Shown here piece by piece: positions 47,666-63,000 of a stretch of DNA of 64,000 bases (its first letter is position 1; each line of letters starts with the position of its first letter). Under the pieces are notes generated by a model, which was not told where the DNA came from, ran no database searches, and saw only the letters and a program-made list of their open reading frames with translations. Location of the stretch: assembly GCA_002104945.1 (NCBI GenBank), contig MCFH01000003.1:1054001-1118000 (forward strand), written 5' to 3'. This stretch comes from Piromyces finnis. Lineage: Eukaryota; Neocallimastigomycota; Neocallimastigomycetes; Neocallimastigales; Neocallimastigaceae. The position numbers and the translations under genes are program-made.

Positions 47666-48959
47666 GATTATAACAGAAGATAAAAATGAACGTAGTGGTA
47701 ACTTACCTAGTATTCAAAACTTACTTAATAATACGTCTGATGATAATAAGTCAAATGAACCTTCTAAGCAAATGGGAATAATGAATATATCCCAAAATTA
47801 TAATTTAAATAAACCGTTAAATCTTCCTAATACATCTTCACAATATATGTCAAATTATTCTCCGGAAAATTCACCAATGCCAATGAATTACACATCATTC
47901 TCCTCAGTTAATTCACCAATACCTCAACAATCTAAATCTTTTTCCCAAAATATAACATCAGAATCTATGTCTATGGATTATAGAAAATCTAGCAATATTT
48001 TACCTAGATTAAATCAATCGTCACAATTAGGAACAAAATCTATGGAAACATCTTCAATGTCGTATAATCCAAGAAAATATAGCAATTCAAATATAGATAA
48101 TGATAACAATATCAATATCAACAACAACAACAACAACAATAATAATAATAATAATGATAATTCATATGGATCTTCTAATAATAATCAATATTCTAATAAT
48201 TATCAAAATTCCTATCAAAATCAATATCAAAATAATAATTTTAATGATAAAAACAATAATAATAATGACAATAACAACAATAATTTCTATCCAGTAAATA
48301 ATTCTAATATGAATGAACAAAATCTTAGAAATAATAATTATAATAATTATAATAATAATAATAATTATAATAATAATAACAATAACTATAATAATAATAA
48401 TAATTATAATAATAATAATTATTATAATAAGAATGCAAACGAAAATATAAACAATAACTATAACAACAACAACAACAACAACAATAATAATAATAATAAT
48501 AATAATCAATACATGAATACTAATAATCAGAATAATAATTATTCTTATGTTAATTCAAATCAATATCAAAATCAAACGTCATCTATGTATAATAATAATA
48601 ACGCATCAAATAATAACTCTTCAAATAATTATAATCAGAATTATTCAAACTCAAATGATAATAATGGTCAAAATTTTTCCTCAAATAATAATTCAATGTA
48701 TAATAATCAATATACCCCGTATCACCAACAACAATCAAATTATAAAAATTCAAACGGATATGAAAATAATTCAAGTAATACCTGTTCTAATCAATATATG
48801 AACAACAATACAAATATGTATGGTAATAACAACAATAATGGTGGCAGTATTAATAATAATAATAACAACAATAATATGAATTATTCAAATCAACAAAATC
48901 AATATAATATGAATCAAAACAATCATTCTTTTTCAAATTCGTATAATAATCAATCTTAA
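40860..48959 (+). CDS. MPN-like (inactive JAMM) protein with a giant Gln/Asn-rich tail
   Basis: Seven exons: 40860-40995, 41104-41305, 41384-41494, 41569-41638, 41754-42068, 42232-42543 and 42675-48959. Phases agree at every join, giving 2476 residues. The N-terminal 380 residues have an MPN fold: VIIDQSVYNMLLSQVLSDKY, then VLGYLGGSF, then VNCVGWYK joined to SNSINKVLLPTFNDIAKQAR and IPNSVAVLLSS. Active JAMM deubiquitinases read VGWYHSHP; here both His are replaced (Lys and Asn), although the later Asp is kept. The fold is therefore probably a scaffold. The closest type is the MPND/MYSM1/BRCC36-like group, from the VGWY..P..DI.Q pattern. From about residue 450 the protein is rich in Gln, Pro, Ser and then Asn, with poly-Asn runs of up to about 18 and short Lys patches. 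It may be a chromatin or transcription factor with a prion-like tail, which is an inference. Confidence 0.82.
46530..48550 (+). repeat. Clustered AAT/AAC tracts coding for poly-Asn
   Basis: Several AAT/AAC runs (for example near 46770-46832, 47155-47201, 47610-47665 and 48330-48510) code for Asn stretches within the MPN-like protein. The frame stays open through all of them, which suggests selection for the frame. Confidence 0.85.
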
Positions 48960-49622
48960 AATATTTTGAACTCATAAAAAGTTAAAATAATATAATGTAT
49001 ATTTTTTTTTTTCTTTTCTTTTTCTTTTAAACATTCGTTCTGTGATATAAAAAATTTTGTTTTATCATAATCCTATTTGTTTATATATATATATATTATT
49101 TTATTTTATTTTATTTTATGTATTTATGTTTTTCTAATCAAAATTAAATTGAATTAAAAATTGAAATAATTCAATTTTAATAATGTATGCAACTTTCTTT
49201 TCCTATAAAATTAATCATATAATGGATAAATATTGTAAAAAATAAGAATAGTTTGAATGCCTTCTTTTATAAATTAAAAAGTATATATATTATATATTAT
49301 AGAAATGATAAATATATATTATTTTTAGTAATAATTAAAAGAAGAAATAATAATAAAATATAAATTCTTTTTTTTTTTTATTATTATTATTATTATTTTT
49401 TAGTTTCATTTCTTACAAATTAATAAAAATTTATATAAATCAAATTTAAAGTTTTTAACGTTAACATTATAAAAAATAGCCAATATTTTATAAAAGTTTA
49501 AAGAACATTATTTTTTTTTTTTATTTTTATATTTTTGTTACGAAGAACAAATGCAAAATTTTTATATTAACTCAATAAAAGATATTTTATGATTTTAATA
49601 TTTAATATAATATCAATACAAA
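48960..49622. other. AT-rich intergenic stretch
   Basis: 3' flank of the MPN-like gene and 5' flank of the first membrane-protein gene. No motif beyond A/T runs. Confidence 0.4.
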
Positions 49623-52600
49623 ATGGATAACGAAGGTGTATTTAGATCTACAAATCCAATACTAAATAAAATAGAAGTAAATATTATATGTATCATGTAA
49701 TAACAATAGCTAAGAATTATTAACGCCTTTTGATTATTATATAATAATTATTTAATATATATTTTTAGGAATATCTATATTCTTTTTATTTTAAAGTATC
49801 ATTAAAAATAAGAATTCCGTTAAAAATTGCTTATATTTTAATTTTTTTAGAAGGTATTTAAATTTTATCCAAACCATTATAAATATAATCAGATCAGAAG
49901 AAGAAAAAAAAAAAAAAAAAAAAAAAACTTTATATATTTTATTAATATAACATTATTTACATATTATGTATATATATATTTATATTAAAATTATTATAAT
50001 ACAATAAACAACTGGGAAAAAAAGATATACAATTAATTTATTTTTCTTATAGCAATGCATTATATAAAATTCCAAGTTTCATTCAAATACCTATTTCATT
50101 AATTGGTTTTGATTTCATTCCTGATAATTACTTAGGTAAATAGTTATAATACATCCATGATAATAAAAATCCAATCTATTATAATTATAATTATTTCTAA
50201 CTCATTATTATATTACAAATGAAAGATTTTGCCGTTATATTAGCATTTTCGATGATTTTTATATTTTTAATATATCAAAGTAAAAATATAATAGTTTTAT
50301 ATATATATATATATATAATATAATTTAAAATCTTTTTATATTACTAAATATACATTATTGTGTTAATTTAAACAGTTTCTTCTATATTTTTCTTAGTACC
50401 AAAAAAGTACAAATATATATTTATATTTATATATTATTTACTTTTATCAACAATATTTTCTAATAACATTAAAAAAATATTTATTTATATTTTAAAAATT
50501 AATATTTTTGTATAATAGAATTTTGAAAATCGAAATAATTAAAGTAAGAATTTATATACAACACCAATAGAACTATAATATACTTTATATAATTTAAACT
50601 ATTATTAATATTTATTACTATTTATAAAAAAAAAGAAATCAAATAACATCACAATCGCATTATTCAAGTATGTATATCATTTTATATATAATTTCTATTA
50701 AATTAAAAAAAGAAAATTACTAATAATTATATATTATTATTAGGATTCTATTTTATTTAAGTATGTAATAACTACATATACCTTTATTAATATTTATATT
50801 TTCTTAAATATTAAAAACTAAAGAGTTAACTATCAACTATCAATATATAAATAAATAGTTTCATCAATTTTTATTAAATTCATATTTTTAAGTTTTCAAT
50901 CTCAAAACTATAAATCATTTGCTTTGTATGTATAATAAACAACATTAAAATTTAAGAATCTATTAATAATATAAATATTTTTAAAATATATTAATTAATC
51001 ATTATTATATAATATATATATATATAAAGAAATTTACTATCAAGTATTGGAATTACAATTTTTGTATTTCTGAGTGTATTAATTTCTCCAATATATATGA
51101 CACCTATTTCAATGAATAATAAAAATTATTATGATCAATGTTATTCAATATTTCCATATGTTTATTTAGCAGGAAAAATATTATTGGTATGATAATCCTA
51201 TAATAAATTCAGTGTAAATCAAAAGTTTTAACTATTATCATATAAATAAATAATCATATTAAATATATTTATTATATGCTTATATAGATAATAATTAATA
51301 ATATTTTTAGAATGTTTTCAATTTCAGAATATATGTATATTCCTTTACTATGTATAACACTCTATTTATATAAATTGAATACTAAATTACAACCTTACTA
51401 CGAAATCAATTTAAACACCTTTAGAGGAGGAATTTTTGGATTTATAATATTCATTTGTTTCTTTAGTATAGTAAAATCAAATATAAAATCCAATAGTACT
51501 ATTATGTTTATTTTGTCATTAGTTATTGGAATTATTGGATTTTTCATTGGAATGTTCATATCTATTTTTATATACAAAAGAACTATGAAAAAAATATATT
51601 ACAATTACAAAAAATTGATAAATATTCATGATCCTGATATGGTATCACCTGATAATGAAGAAAATGAAGAGGAAGATGAAGAAGAAGATGCTGATGATGA
51701 TAATAATAATGATAATGATCAAGATGAACAGTTAGTTTCAATATCAGAAGAAGAAGAAGAAGAAAGTCAAGATTCAAGGGAAGAAAATTCAAATGATGAT
51801 GAAGATAATTCTTCATATTCCTCAAATTCAGAAAGTCAAGGAAAATCAGAGAAATATTTAAGTAATGATAATTCTAGTGATTCTTATGATTACAATGGGG
51901 ATGATGAAATTGTATTATTTAATTCGATTTATCAAATAGGTAATTTATTCAAAAAAAATAAAAGTTTTATATTACATTCGAAATCATATTTTAAAATTAA
52001 AATATTTAATTTAATTAACAATAAAAGCAAATACAATATCACTTAATGAAAAAATGAAAATATTTTCTTATCCTGAAAGTTGTGAAATTGCTTGTCGTTT
52101 TACCAGACATAATATTTCGGGTAATGCTATGCAATTGGCAATTAATATAATAAGAAAAGGGTGTGTATTTTATTTCATATATATATTAAAATTATGAATT
52201 AGTTTTTTTTTTTATATTTAATCTATATTTTTAATAATGATAATAAGGATAATAAACAGATAATAAATAAAAAAAGCATTTATATTTTTATTTTAATTAT
52301 CAATACTAATACCTATAAATATTTTTAAAAAAAAATATTAATTACATTATTATTAAAATATTTATTAATCAAAATAATTATTAATGTTTAGAATTAACCA
52401 ATACCCAAAATATATTCCGGTAAAAATCTTAAAATAAAAAAAATTATATATATACATTTAACGAATATTAATAAAGATTGCATATATATTTTTTATTTTA
52501 TATTTTTTGATTATAGTTATTTGTTCATTTTATCTATTTAAAATGGCTTGATGAATTAAATCAAAAAAAATACAATAATTTAGATGGAGAAGGTGATTTT

Positions 52601-55600
52601 AATTGTAATACTAAGTTAAGTAGAGACAGAAAACCAAATTTAAATATAAGGTATTACTATTATCATTTTACACAATATACTTTAAAAGAAGAAAAGAAAT
52701 TAGAAGAATATGAAGACAAGTAAGAATCCATTAATTTATTATCTGCTAGACATATTTAAATATGATAAATAAACTAATATTTAATTGGTGATACGTTTAA
52801 TAATGATAGACAGATATTAACAAAATTTGTGGATATGGAAAGCAATGCTGTTAAATATCATTTAACAACTACTTTTATATTGAAGAGATTATTTGAAAAA
52901 ATCAAAGAAGAGGAAAATTTTGATTTTGATTTAATAGTTCAATATATAGTAGTTATTAAAGCTCTAAAGATTAAAGTCGATTCATATTATAAGGAATTAC
53001 TTAATATTTTTAAGGAAGAAAAAGTAAACAATATAGAATTTAATATTTTTAATATTATATATAAATGACTAATATATAATTTAATGTTTAAAATAATAAT
53101 ATAGAGTATTCCTAATCTTTATAATCTCTTTAAGAATAATATAATGGTAATTTTAACATAACTATATAAACATATATTTTAAGATGAAATCATACCATTT
53201 AATTATTCTATTTTATTAATATATTTATTATAATATTTTAGAATGAAAATGATATTGAAGTAAGTATGATATAATAATTATATAAATTGTTTTTATAAAT
53301 TTATATTAATTCATACTAATGATATTGTTAATCATAAACAAAGGAACGGTATAATAAGGTACATTTATAAGTTATTATTAATTATTAATAAAAATAAAAA
53401 TTTTAAAATATAATAATTTTAATAATAATAAATAAAAAAATAGCTTTATCAAGATTATTTAACAGCAAATCAAGGAAAAAAAACAATCAGAAAAATAAGA
53501 GCTATAAGTAATCAATCCATCGATAAATCAAAATCAAATTTAGAATTAAATTTTAATGATGATGATGATTACAATAATATTGCAAAATGTCAATATGAAT
53601 TAAATCAATATAAAAGGAAATTAGAAATTAAGTAAGTAATATTTATTATTAATGATGATTCAATATTAATTGAAATTATTAAATTATTTATTTTATAAAA
53701 AAAATTATTATTTCTATCTCAGAGAACGTTTAAGAGAAATTCTTCATAACAAAATAAAAGTATATAGAAAAATTCTTTATATAATTTTTCTTATTATTGT
53801 GATATTATTCTTTTTACAGTTAGTATAATAAATAGTTAATTTATATAAAATAATATGTAAATAACTAATTAATACATTTTTTATATGTAGATGCTATTTT
53901 TATTTTAATTTTTATTACAAAGTATCCTCTAGTGATGATGTAATAACCAAAAGAATTAAGTCAAATACACTTGTTGAAAAGATATATAGAGATGTTAGAT
54001 TAATGAGTATTAGTGGTGCATCTGAAGATGAAATAAATTATGAAAAGTATTATCAAGATGTACTTTCTCTAAAAGATAAAATTACAGATATATTTATAAA
54101 TAGATTTAAAACAACATCATCAATAGATAAATCACAATATCCTTTAATTACTACAAATAATTACTTTCAAGAAGTTTCCTATGTTAATTCCTATGAATTT
54201 GCAAAATATTTCGAATCATATACGTTTTCTATTTATAACTATGATATAAACGACTGGAAATATGATAAAAATAAGATATCATTATTCGAAGGCAACACTT
54301 ACAAATTCTTCATTGGTAATTATTACTACTACTATCAACAGGATTTAAAAAATAACAAAATAGATGTAATAAATAATTAATAATAATTAATAATTATTTT
54401 TATATTAGAAAACTTCAAAGAAAATATTAATGTTATAATGGATACATCATTACAACTTGAACTTGGAGATTTTGAAAATAGTGTGAATAACTTTTATAAT
54501 TATTGGATATTAATTAATATAATATTATTACTTTTTGTTGGTCTTTTCTGTTTCTTCAGTAATATATATAATAAAAATATATATAATATAATATAAATAA
54601 TATAAGATACTAATTACATAATATCTATATAAGTTGTTAAACCCATTGATAATACAGCTAAAAAAATCTTTGATGATTCAATCAAAGCAATTAAAACCAT
54701 TTCATTAGGTAAATTTATATTTAAAATATCTAACTATATATAAATATATATTTATATCAACCCCCACTTGTAGAATTATAATAAATATCTTATAAATATT
54801 TTTACCATTTTTTGTATCATCAATAATAGAGTATATTGAAGATATTATAGATATATTTAATAAAGACGTAGAATTACTATCTAAAACATATGATGTAAAT
54901 CCAGATTATAATTTACATGAACTGAAATATATAAAAGATGATTTAGATAATACAACTGATAGACACAGTTTAATAATAAAGAAAAAGTTACGCAGAAAAT
55001 TAAGAATGACTTTATATATAATTGTATTCATATTTATAATCTTTATAGTTGAAATTCCATTTATGGTAACATAACATACTATATCTTTTTAGCAATATAT
55101 TAAATATATATAATATAACATTAAATTGTTTTAATTATTGTGTATATGTATATTTATTAAATAGTATAAAGTTATTGATATAAATAATTCTGTTAATATA
55201 TTATATAAAATGGTTAGTATATATTAAAAATAAATATAAAATATATTTATTAACCAGTACTTAATACAAGAACAATAGCAAATACAACTTAATAATAATG
55301 TATTTTTTTATTATTTTTCATTTTAGTCCAATGCCAAAAAGTATATCTATAATATATGTATATATTCATATGAAACAGTGATTCAAGATAGGGATGCATA
55401 TTATCCAGGTGAATCGGAGATGTATTTATCAGATAATATTCTTAATATGAATGTAAGTCTATTAAACATTATGATATAATCTATATATTTATATTCTAAA
55501 GTTAATTATATTTTGAAATTATTAAAAATTTTAAATGAAATTTTTAAAAAATACAGAAATTATCTGAGACTTTATTTAAAAAATCAAATGAAGCTTCGTT

Positions 55601-56302
55601 ATTAGATTATGATACTTTGAATGGGTTTTTATATAAGAATTTCTGTAAAAATGAAGATGAAAACTGTGATGAATTTAACAACTATAAAGATATTTGTACA
55701 TATATATTCCATTATTAAATATAGTTTTTTTAGATCTATATTATTTACTAATATATATTTTATAAAAAAAAATATTATTTATTTATTTTTTCTTTTTTTT
55801 AGATTTAAATAAAAACTATATGAGTTCACCAATTAATGATATTATATATGAATTTATTTCAAGAAGTTCGGCATTATTAGAAAACCATGAAATAAAAGAT
55901 ATGAAAACTAGTGAATATATTGAAAATATGTATAATGACAATACTAAAATATATCAAAGAGCAAAAATGATATTTGATGAAACAAAAAGTAATGAAATTA
56001 TTGAATATATTAATGCAACTACTGACTATATCATTAAAACATTGGAAATCATGGAGGATATACTTTTAGAAGAAGTGGTTGATGAAATTAGATCAACATA
56101 TTATATAATGTTGATAATAGCATTTATTGCTGGAATCATTGTTGATTATATCATATTTAAGATTTTAATTAAAGAATATATTAAGATAAGATTATTTGAA
56201 ATAGATGAATTGCTTAATATAGTATTCTTTGTTCCGATGAGTGTTATTAAAATTTCTAAAATTTTTAGAAATTATATTCAAAGTGGAAAACTCGAAGCCT
56301 AA
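49623..56302 (+). CDS. TmcB/TmcC-like multi-pass membrane protein, copy 1
   Basis: Many short exons. Early ones are 49623-49676 (MDNEGVFRSTNPILNKIE), 49769-49853 and 50025-50135 (DIQLIYFSYSNALYKIPSFI), joined in phase. Then come several hydrophobic exons up to about 52000 (for example IGITIFVFLSVLISPIYM and the helices at 51330-51590), then a long acidic Asp/Glu/Ser-rich loop (51650-51880). The soluble part begins about 52031: YPESCEIACRFTRHNISGNA, a helical repeat start typical of the TmcB/TmcC TPR family, first named from tiny macrocyst proteins of Dictyostelium. It runs to about 53640 and is followed by membrane helices near 53760-53820, 54500-54560, 54985-55065 and 56095-56160. The C-terminal exon is about 55803-56302. 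Small exons between 50230 and 51180 are uncertain. Function in fungi is unknown; a sensory or signalling role is an inference. Confidence 0.6.
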
Positions 56303-57096
56303 CTATTTTAATAAATATTTAAATTCTCAAATTTCAATTATAAATCATTGATGCTTAATATTTTTGAAATATTGTTATCTATAAAAGAATAAGATATATT
56401 TATTTCATTTTACATGATTAAAAAGTTGTATTTATAAATATAAAAATTATTTTAAATAAAAAATATTCAATTTTTTTTTACTATTTTATAAAGAAAGAAA
56501 TTATTATGATAAACAAAATTTGCCAGTTTATTTAATAAAAATAAAGTGACTTCAAAAAAAGAAGTGATTTATACATAAAAAATTTATAGTAATCTTTTTT
56601 TCTTCATTTAGATTATTTAACCATTTTTTATAAATATATATATTTTTTAAAATTATATTTGTATAATTATACAAAGTAATATATAAGGCCATACTAATAA
56701 ATAATTTATTACAGATTATTTATGATATAAAAAATGATAAAAACACTTTAAAATGTAGTTTTAGTAGCTAAAAAAAATAGTTTTTTTTTCTTTTTCTATT
56801 TCATATCTTTTCTTATTCAGAATTTTTCAAAATGACACTTTCAAGAATTCTTTACTATGAATTAAAGTTTTAACAATTTTAAATTTAATTAATTTTTTTT
56901 TTTTAAATTTTAAAATTTTAAAATTAAAAAAACATTTTGATTTAATATGTTCACAATTTTGTTTTAACTATAATAACATTGAAAAAGTTTTATTTAATAA
57001 AAACATAAATATTTTAACATAAATATGAATTATTAAATAATAATTATCATTAATTATCAACAAGTATTTTAATAAATATATGTTAAAAATTTGAAA
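56303..57096. other. AT-rich spacer between the tandem membrane-protein genes
   Basis: No gene seen. It should contain the poly-A site of copy 1 and the promoter of copy 2. Confidence 0.4.
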
Positions 57097-60000
57097 ATGA
57101 GTAGTAAAGATAAAGATTTGGATATATCTGATGAAAAATCAATACAAAATGTATCAAGAGAATATTATCTAAATACATTTTTCTTTTTTTTTTTTAAAAA
57201 AAAAATAAAACAGTTTTTAATCTTTTTAATAATACTAATAAATATTATAATTATAATGAATAGGCGATATGTAACTTTTGCTATGTAATTTCATCTCACA
57301 CTCATATAAACAATGTTATCGGTTGTATTTTAGTTTTCATAGAAGGTTAATATTTTTGTTATTTAAAATAATCAAATCTCAATATTTTACTATAGTATAC
57401 ATTATGAATATTAAAAATAAATATACTTTGTTTTATTATCCTTCATTCAGATATACAAATGTTATATTTTGTATTTAATGAAAGCGTAATTCAAAAACTT
57501 CCAAATGTGTTACAATATCCAATAAAATTTATCGCTTTTGACAATTTTGACTATTCTATTATGAGTAATATAGCAATATACTATATTTAAAATATTATAT
57601 ACTACATATATTAATACATTTTTTATTTTTTTTAGCGAGAATACTTACATTTAGTATGACGTTCTTATTTATAATAACATTACATAATTGTAAGCCTATT
57701 AATTATAATCATATGTAAAAATAAACTATAATCATTTAATACTAATAATCAATACTATTTTTTAATTAAATCTAAGCATATATTCAAATGTTAAAAGTAA
57801 AAACAAGGTATAGTTTATTATTATTTTATGATGATGATGATGTTGTTGTTGTTGTTGCTATGATTATAATTAATAATTATTATATTATATAATAATTTAA
57901 TAACTTAGATTATTAAATGACACAGTTATATCCGTAAGTATAAATTATATATGAAATATATATATTTATATAAAGTAAAAAAGAGTATACGAAATATTAA
58001 TCAAAGTAATTATAATGAAATAGTATAGTTCTTTTTTGTATGTTTTATTAAATACGTAAGTATAGTAAATCATTTAAAAATAAATAAATATATACTATTT
58101 AAGTAAATCATTCAATTTTTATTTTTTATCTATTTTAAATAATCATTTTTATACTCCAATCTAGTATCTATTATATGCCATGTATGGGAGTTACTATTTT
58201 ATTTTTTAATTGAAAAAATTATGAAAATATTTACTTATTTAATATTTTTTTTAAAAAAAAAAACAATTCAACATAGTACTTCATATGTCATTCAAATTTA
58301 TTCTTCAAAAAGATGTATTTTCAAAAAATGTATCTGATACTACAAATTTTGAATCATCATATTCATTATGGTAAAATGAAATATAAATAAATATAATTCT
58401 TTCCATCACAATTTATTAAACAAATAAATATATAAAATAGGTATAATTGTTCATTTGTAATTATATTTTTAACATTTTGTATGGGATTTATGGTAAAAAT
58501 ATATATATTTTTAAATTATTTTAATAAAAATAATGAGAATAAAAATTTTATTATTATTAATTTTATAAAACCAAAAAAAAAAAAAAATGTATAAAATTTT
58601 TAGTATCAAGTTGTTTATATGAATCCAACACCATTAAGAAAATCAAACTCGATATGTCAGTGTTATTCGTTTTCAAATTTAGAATATACTCTATCAAAAT
58701 TTTTAATTGTAAAATCATATATTTATAAATATTATTTAAAGGGGAAAAAAATGAACTAAATATAAAAACTTTTTTTTAAAATTATTATAAAAATAATACA
58801 GGTTTTATTATACTATTTATCAAAAACAACAAATGTTAACATATTATATATGCAATGTTTTATGTTGATATCCTATTTATATATTTGGAAAAAGTTTAAT
58901 ACAGAACACCCATATTATTATGAAACTTTAAATACAATAAGATCAGGATCACTAATGATGATTATACTTTCAAGTATAATTTCATTGCTTGCAAACTTTT
59001 TTAATATAAATGCAACAGTTATTGCAATAATTACTATTATTGCTTCAATTGTTGGATTTATTTTTGGAATATATATATGTAAAAAATTATATAAAAAAAA
59101 AGTTTCAAATATTTTTAAAAAATTAAAAGAAAAATCACTTTTATATATTAAACTTGAAAATGAATATATTAATCCAAATTCAGAAAGTTCAGAGGATTCT
59201 AACAATGAAGAAAAATTTGATTCTTCATCAAACAGTGAAGAAGAAGAAGAAGATGATAACGACGATGGTGATGATGACGAGGAAGAAGAAGAAGAAGAGG
59301 AAAGTAACAGTGTAAGTAGTTCATCAATTAATAGTGAAGTAACTCAATCAAATAATGAAAAAACAACAGAAAAGACCATATTCTTTTCAGAAGAAACTTT
59401 AAGTAAAATTGATATTAAAAAAGACATATTTAATTCAATAAATGAAATTGGTATATTTATAATTAAAATTTTAAGTATATTATTTATATATATTTATGTA
59501 TAAGTATTTTACTCATAAAAAAATAAATATATATATATATATTTATTTACTGCTTTTAAAAAGTTAATAAATATGAAATAAAAGAACAAATCATAGTTTT
59601 TAAATCCCCAAAGCAAATAGAGCTTATATGCCGATTCCTAAGGTATTTTATATATATATATAAAAGAAATAAAATTTAATGATAAAAATAAAAATTCAAA
59701 TAATAAAATGAATCATTTTAATAAAAATGATAAATATAGAAATAATATTTCAATGGAAGCCTATCAATTATTAACATCAATATATGTTGAAGGGTATGTT
59801 TTTTTTTTTTTTGAATAAAAATAAATTTTCTTCATATAAATTATTTTAAAAGAAAGTAATAATTATTAATCTGTAATATAATATTTATATATATTTATAG
59901 ATTTTCACAATACTATAGTAATGCATTGGTAAGTAATCCCAAATATTTTTTTTTAAAAAAAAAAAAGTATTTATAATCTTAAAATACTAAATATTTTATA

Positions 60001-63000
60001 AATATATTGTTAGATACATATCTACTATTCATACTATTACTGGTACATTGAAAGATACTACAAAGATGAAAACAATTATCATGAAAATTATAAATTAGAT
60101 GTAGAATTATTACTTAAATCAGAAATTAGTTCTAATTCTTTGTCATTTACAGAGATAGCTGATGGAATTAAAAGAAACTTCCTTTTAAAATATTATGTAA
60201 ATTTTTTAGTAAGATTAATGGTTGATAAACAAAGAGATAATACAGAAAATGAAAATAAGTTAATATTAAGCACACAAATTTAATAATTCTATAATAGATA
60301 TTTATTGAAATAATTAATAAATTTATCTATATTAATTAATATATATAATTTAATTGTTTTATAATTAGGGAAGTATTAAATAAATATAATAAATATCAAA
60401 ATAATGCAGTAGAAAACCATATTTCCTCATTATATATATTAAAAGTTTTTTTCAAAAAAATAAATCAAAATTTGGACAATAATGTTTCAGCAATTTTAAA
60501 AGAAGTTGATATAAGTAGTTTTTTAGAGTTATTAATGACATCAAAATCAAATACCGAAAAGCATTATAAATTTTTAATAACAAACTTTCCAAATGAAAAA
60601 GTATGATAAATATATACAATTAATATGATAATAAGTCTGAGACTATTTTACCTAATTAAAAAAATTTATAAATTTATAGAAAACATATCTATTATACTCC
60701 ACCTTTTTAAACATTATCACAGTAAATATTTTTACTATTATTAAAAATAATATATATTATTATTATTATTATTTATTTTTTTTAATAATAAATTATTGCT
60801 TATTTTACTAATAACAAATATATTTATATATATATATATTAAATATAGAATAACTACGATATGGCGGTAATTAATTATATATAAAATTTTCATGAAAAAC
60901 AGTATATTTATATATACATAATCAAATACTAATACTAATCTATTTAATATCATAAAAAGAATAAATATTCTCAATACTGTGAAATAGTAAGTATATTTTA
61001 TTTTTTAATATTTAAAATTTATAATATAATATATTTATATTTATTAAAAGTAAATATTGAAATTAAATAAATAAATATTTAAAAATATCCTTCTTAGAAT
61101 TCAACTTTTGATATAAATAATGATTATAAAAAAAATAAATCATCTATAAATTCCCTTAATAAATCAGAAGGAACATCTACAGCTGGTGAAAAAAATGGTA
61201 GAAAAATTAGTGTATTAAAGTAAGATAAATATTATAATGAATCTATTAGTATTATAACAGAGAAAAAAAATAAAAATTAATATGTAAACCTATCTTATAA
61301 ACCTATTATAGAAAAAATTTAAACACACTTTTTATGAAAGAAAGTAAAATTATCTTCAAAATCATTTACTTTTTATTCATATTAATATTAATTGGATATT
61401 TGGTCATGTAATTAGTAAAAAAAATTTTTTTTTAATTATAATAACATAAATTTACACTTTAAAAGTTTTATATATAATAATCATAGTAAACATAATCAAT
61501 AATAATACTAAGCTTTTAATTTAAATGTTTAACCTATATAGGTCCAATTGTTGTCATGTATATTTACGTAAATTACAAGAAGAAATATCATTAATGGATG
61601 GTTTATTAAATGTAGATTACATAGCAACGAAATTATCAAGATCTATTAGATTATTAAGTTTGTATATGATGAATGATGATTTCGAAAATGTAAATAAAAT
61701 TAAAGAAGATATTATAACAAATCAATTACCTTTAATACAAGAAAAGATAATACCATATTTAAAAAGAGATCAAGCAACCGAAGCATCAACCTATCCTGTT
61801 TTTATTAGTAGTCTTGATGATGATGTTAATAGAGGAATGAATTTTTACATGAACGGGTATGAATTATATAAAAAAATGGATACATTTGCAAGGTTTTTTA
61901 TTAATTTAAATGATGACGATTGGTATAACATATGCTTTTATGATGAAAATAAAATTCAAAATAATAATGAAAGAAGTTACTTAAATGAAATGAAAGATGA
62001 AAAAATACAATATAACAAAGAAAATGATAAAATCGTAAAATATTGTTACAATAATGACTCTGAAAACCATAAAAATTGTACACTTCAAAATAGTTTCAAT
62101 ATTAATACTATACAATTATCTTCCTATGATAAATGCATAGACGATACCGTTATTAATTATAAAGAAGAAATTTTTGATGATAATGATACTATGTGTTATG
62201 AAGAAAGTACTTTAAAATATATGGATAATCATTGCATTCGTGATGATACACCAATTAATTTTGAAAATAATTATAATAATTATAATTTTAAAGAACGTAA
62301 TGACCAAAAAGATTATATATATGTTGATAGTTTACATGAATCACCTTTATTACAGTTAAATAATAATAAAAATATTTACATAAATAAAATTAATAATAAT
62401 AATAATGAAAATTATCATAATAATGATACTAATAATAATAATAGAAAAACCAATATAAATAATGACAATGATGATAACAATAACAAATATAATACTAATA
62501 ATAATGATGATAACCGTAGTATAAATAATAATTGGAATAAAGAAATGTTAAATAGTATTGTATATAGAGATGTCGATAAAAATAATTGTAATTTCTTAAA
62601 TGATTACCGATTAAGGTATATATAACTTTATTATAATGAAAAAAAATATTATAATTAATTTTTATTCTAATGATTTTAAATTTCATAAATAACAAATATG
62701 AAATATTTACACTAGATTCTTTTCAGGTAATTTTTTTTTTAAAAAAAAATGAATATAAAAAAAATATTAATAATAAAAAAATACATAAATAATAATATAA
62801 CAATTAAATAATGATTTTTTTTTAATTTCTTATATATTTAATTAATTTAATTAGAAAATATTAAGGACTATGTATTTAATATTCTGGAAGAATCAAAAGA
62901 TAGAATTAATAATAAAATAGATTTAATAAAAAAAGTATTTTATATAATTATTATTGTATCAGCTCTCTTCTGTATTGTAATTTCGTTCTTCCTTAATATG

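Noticed and set aside
57838-57860. ATG/TTG triplet run as a coding Asn/Asp tract
   Set aside because: It lies in an intron of the second TmcB-like gene and has no open frame around it.
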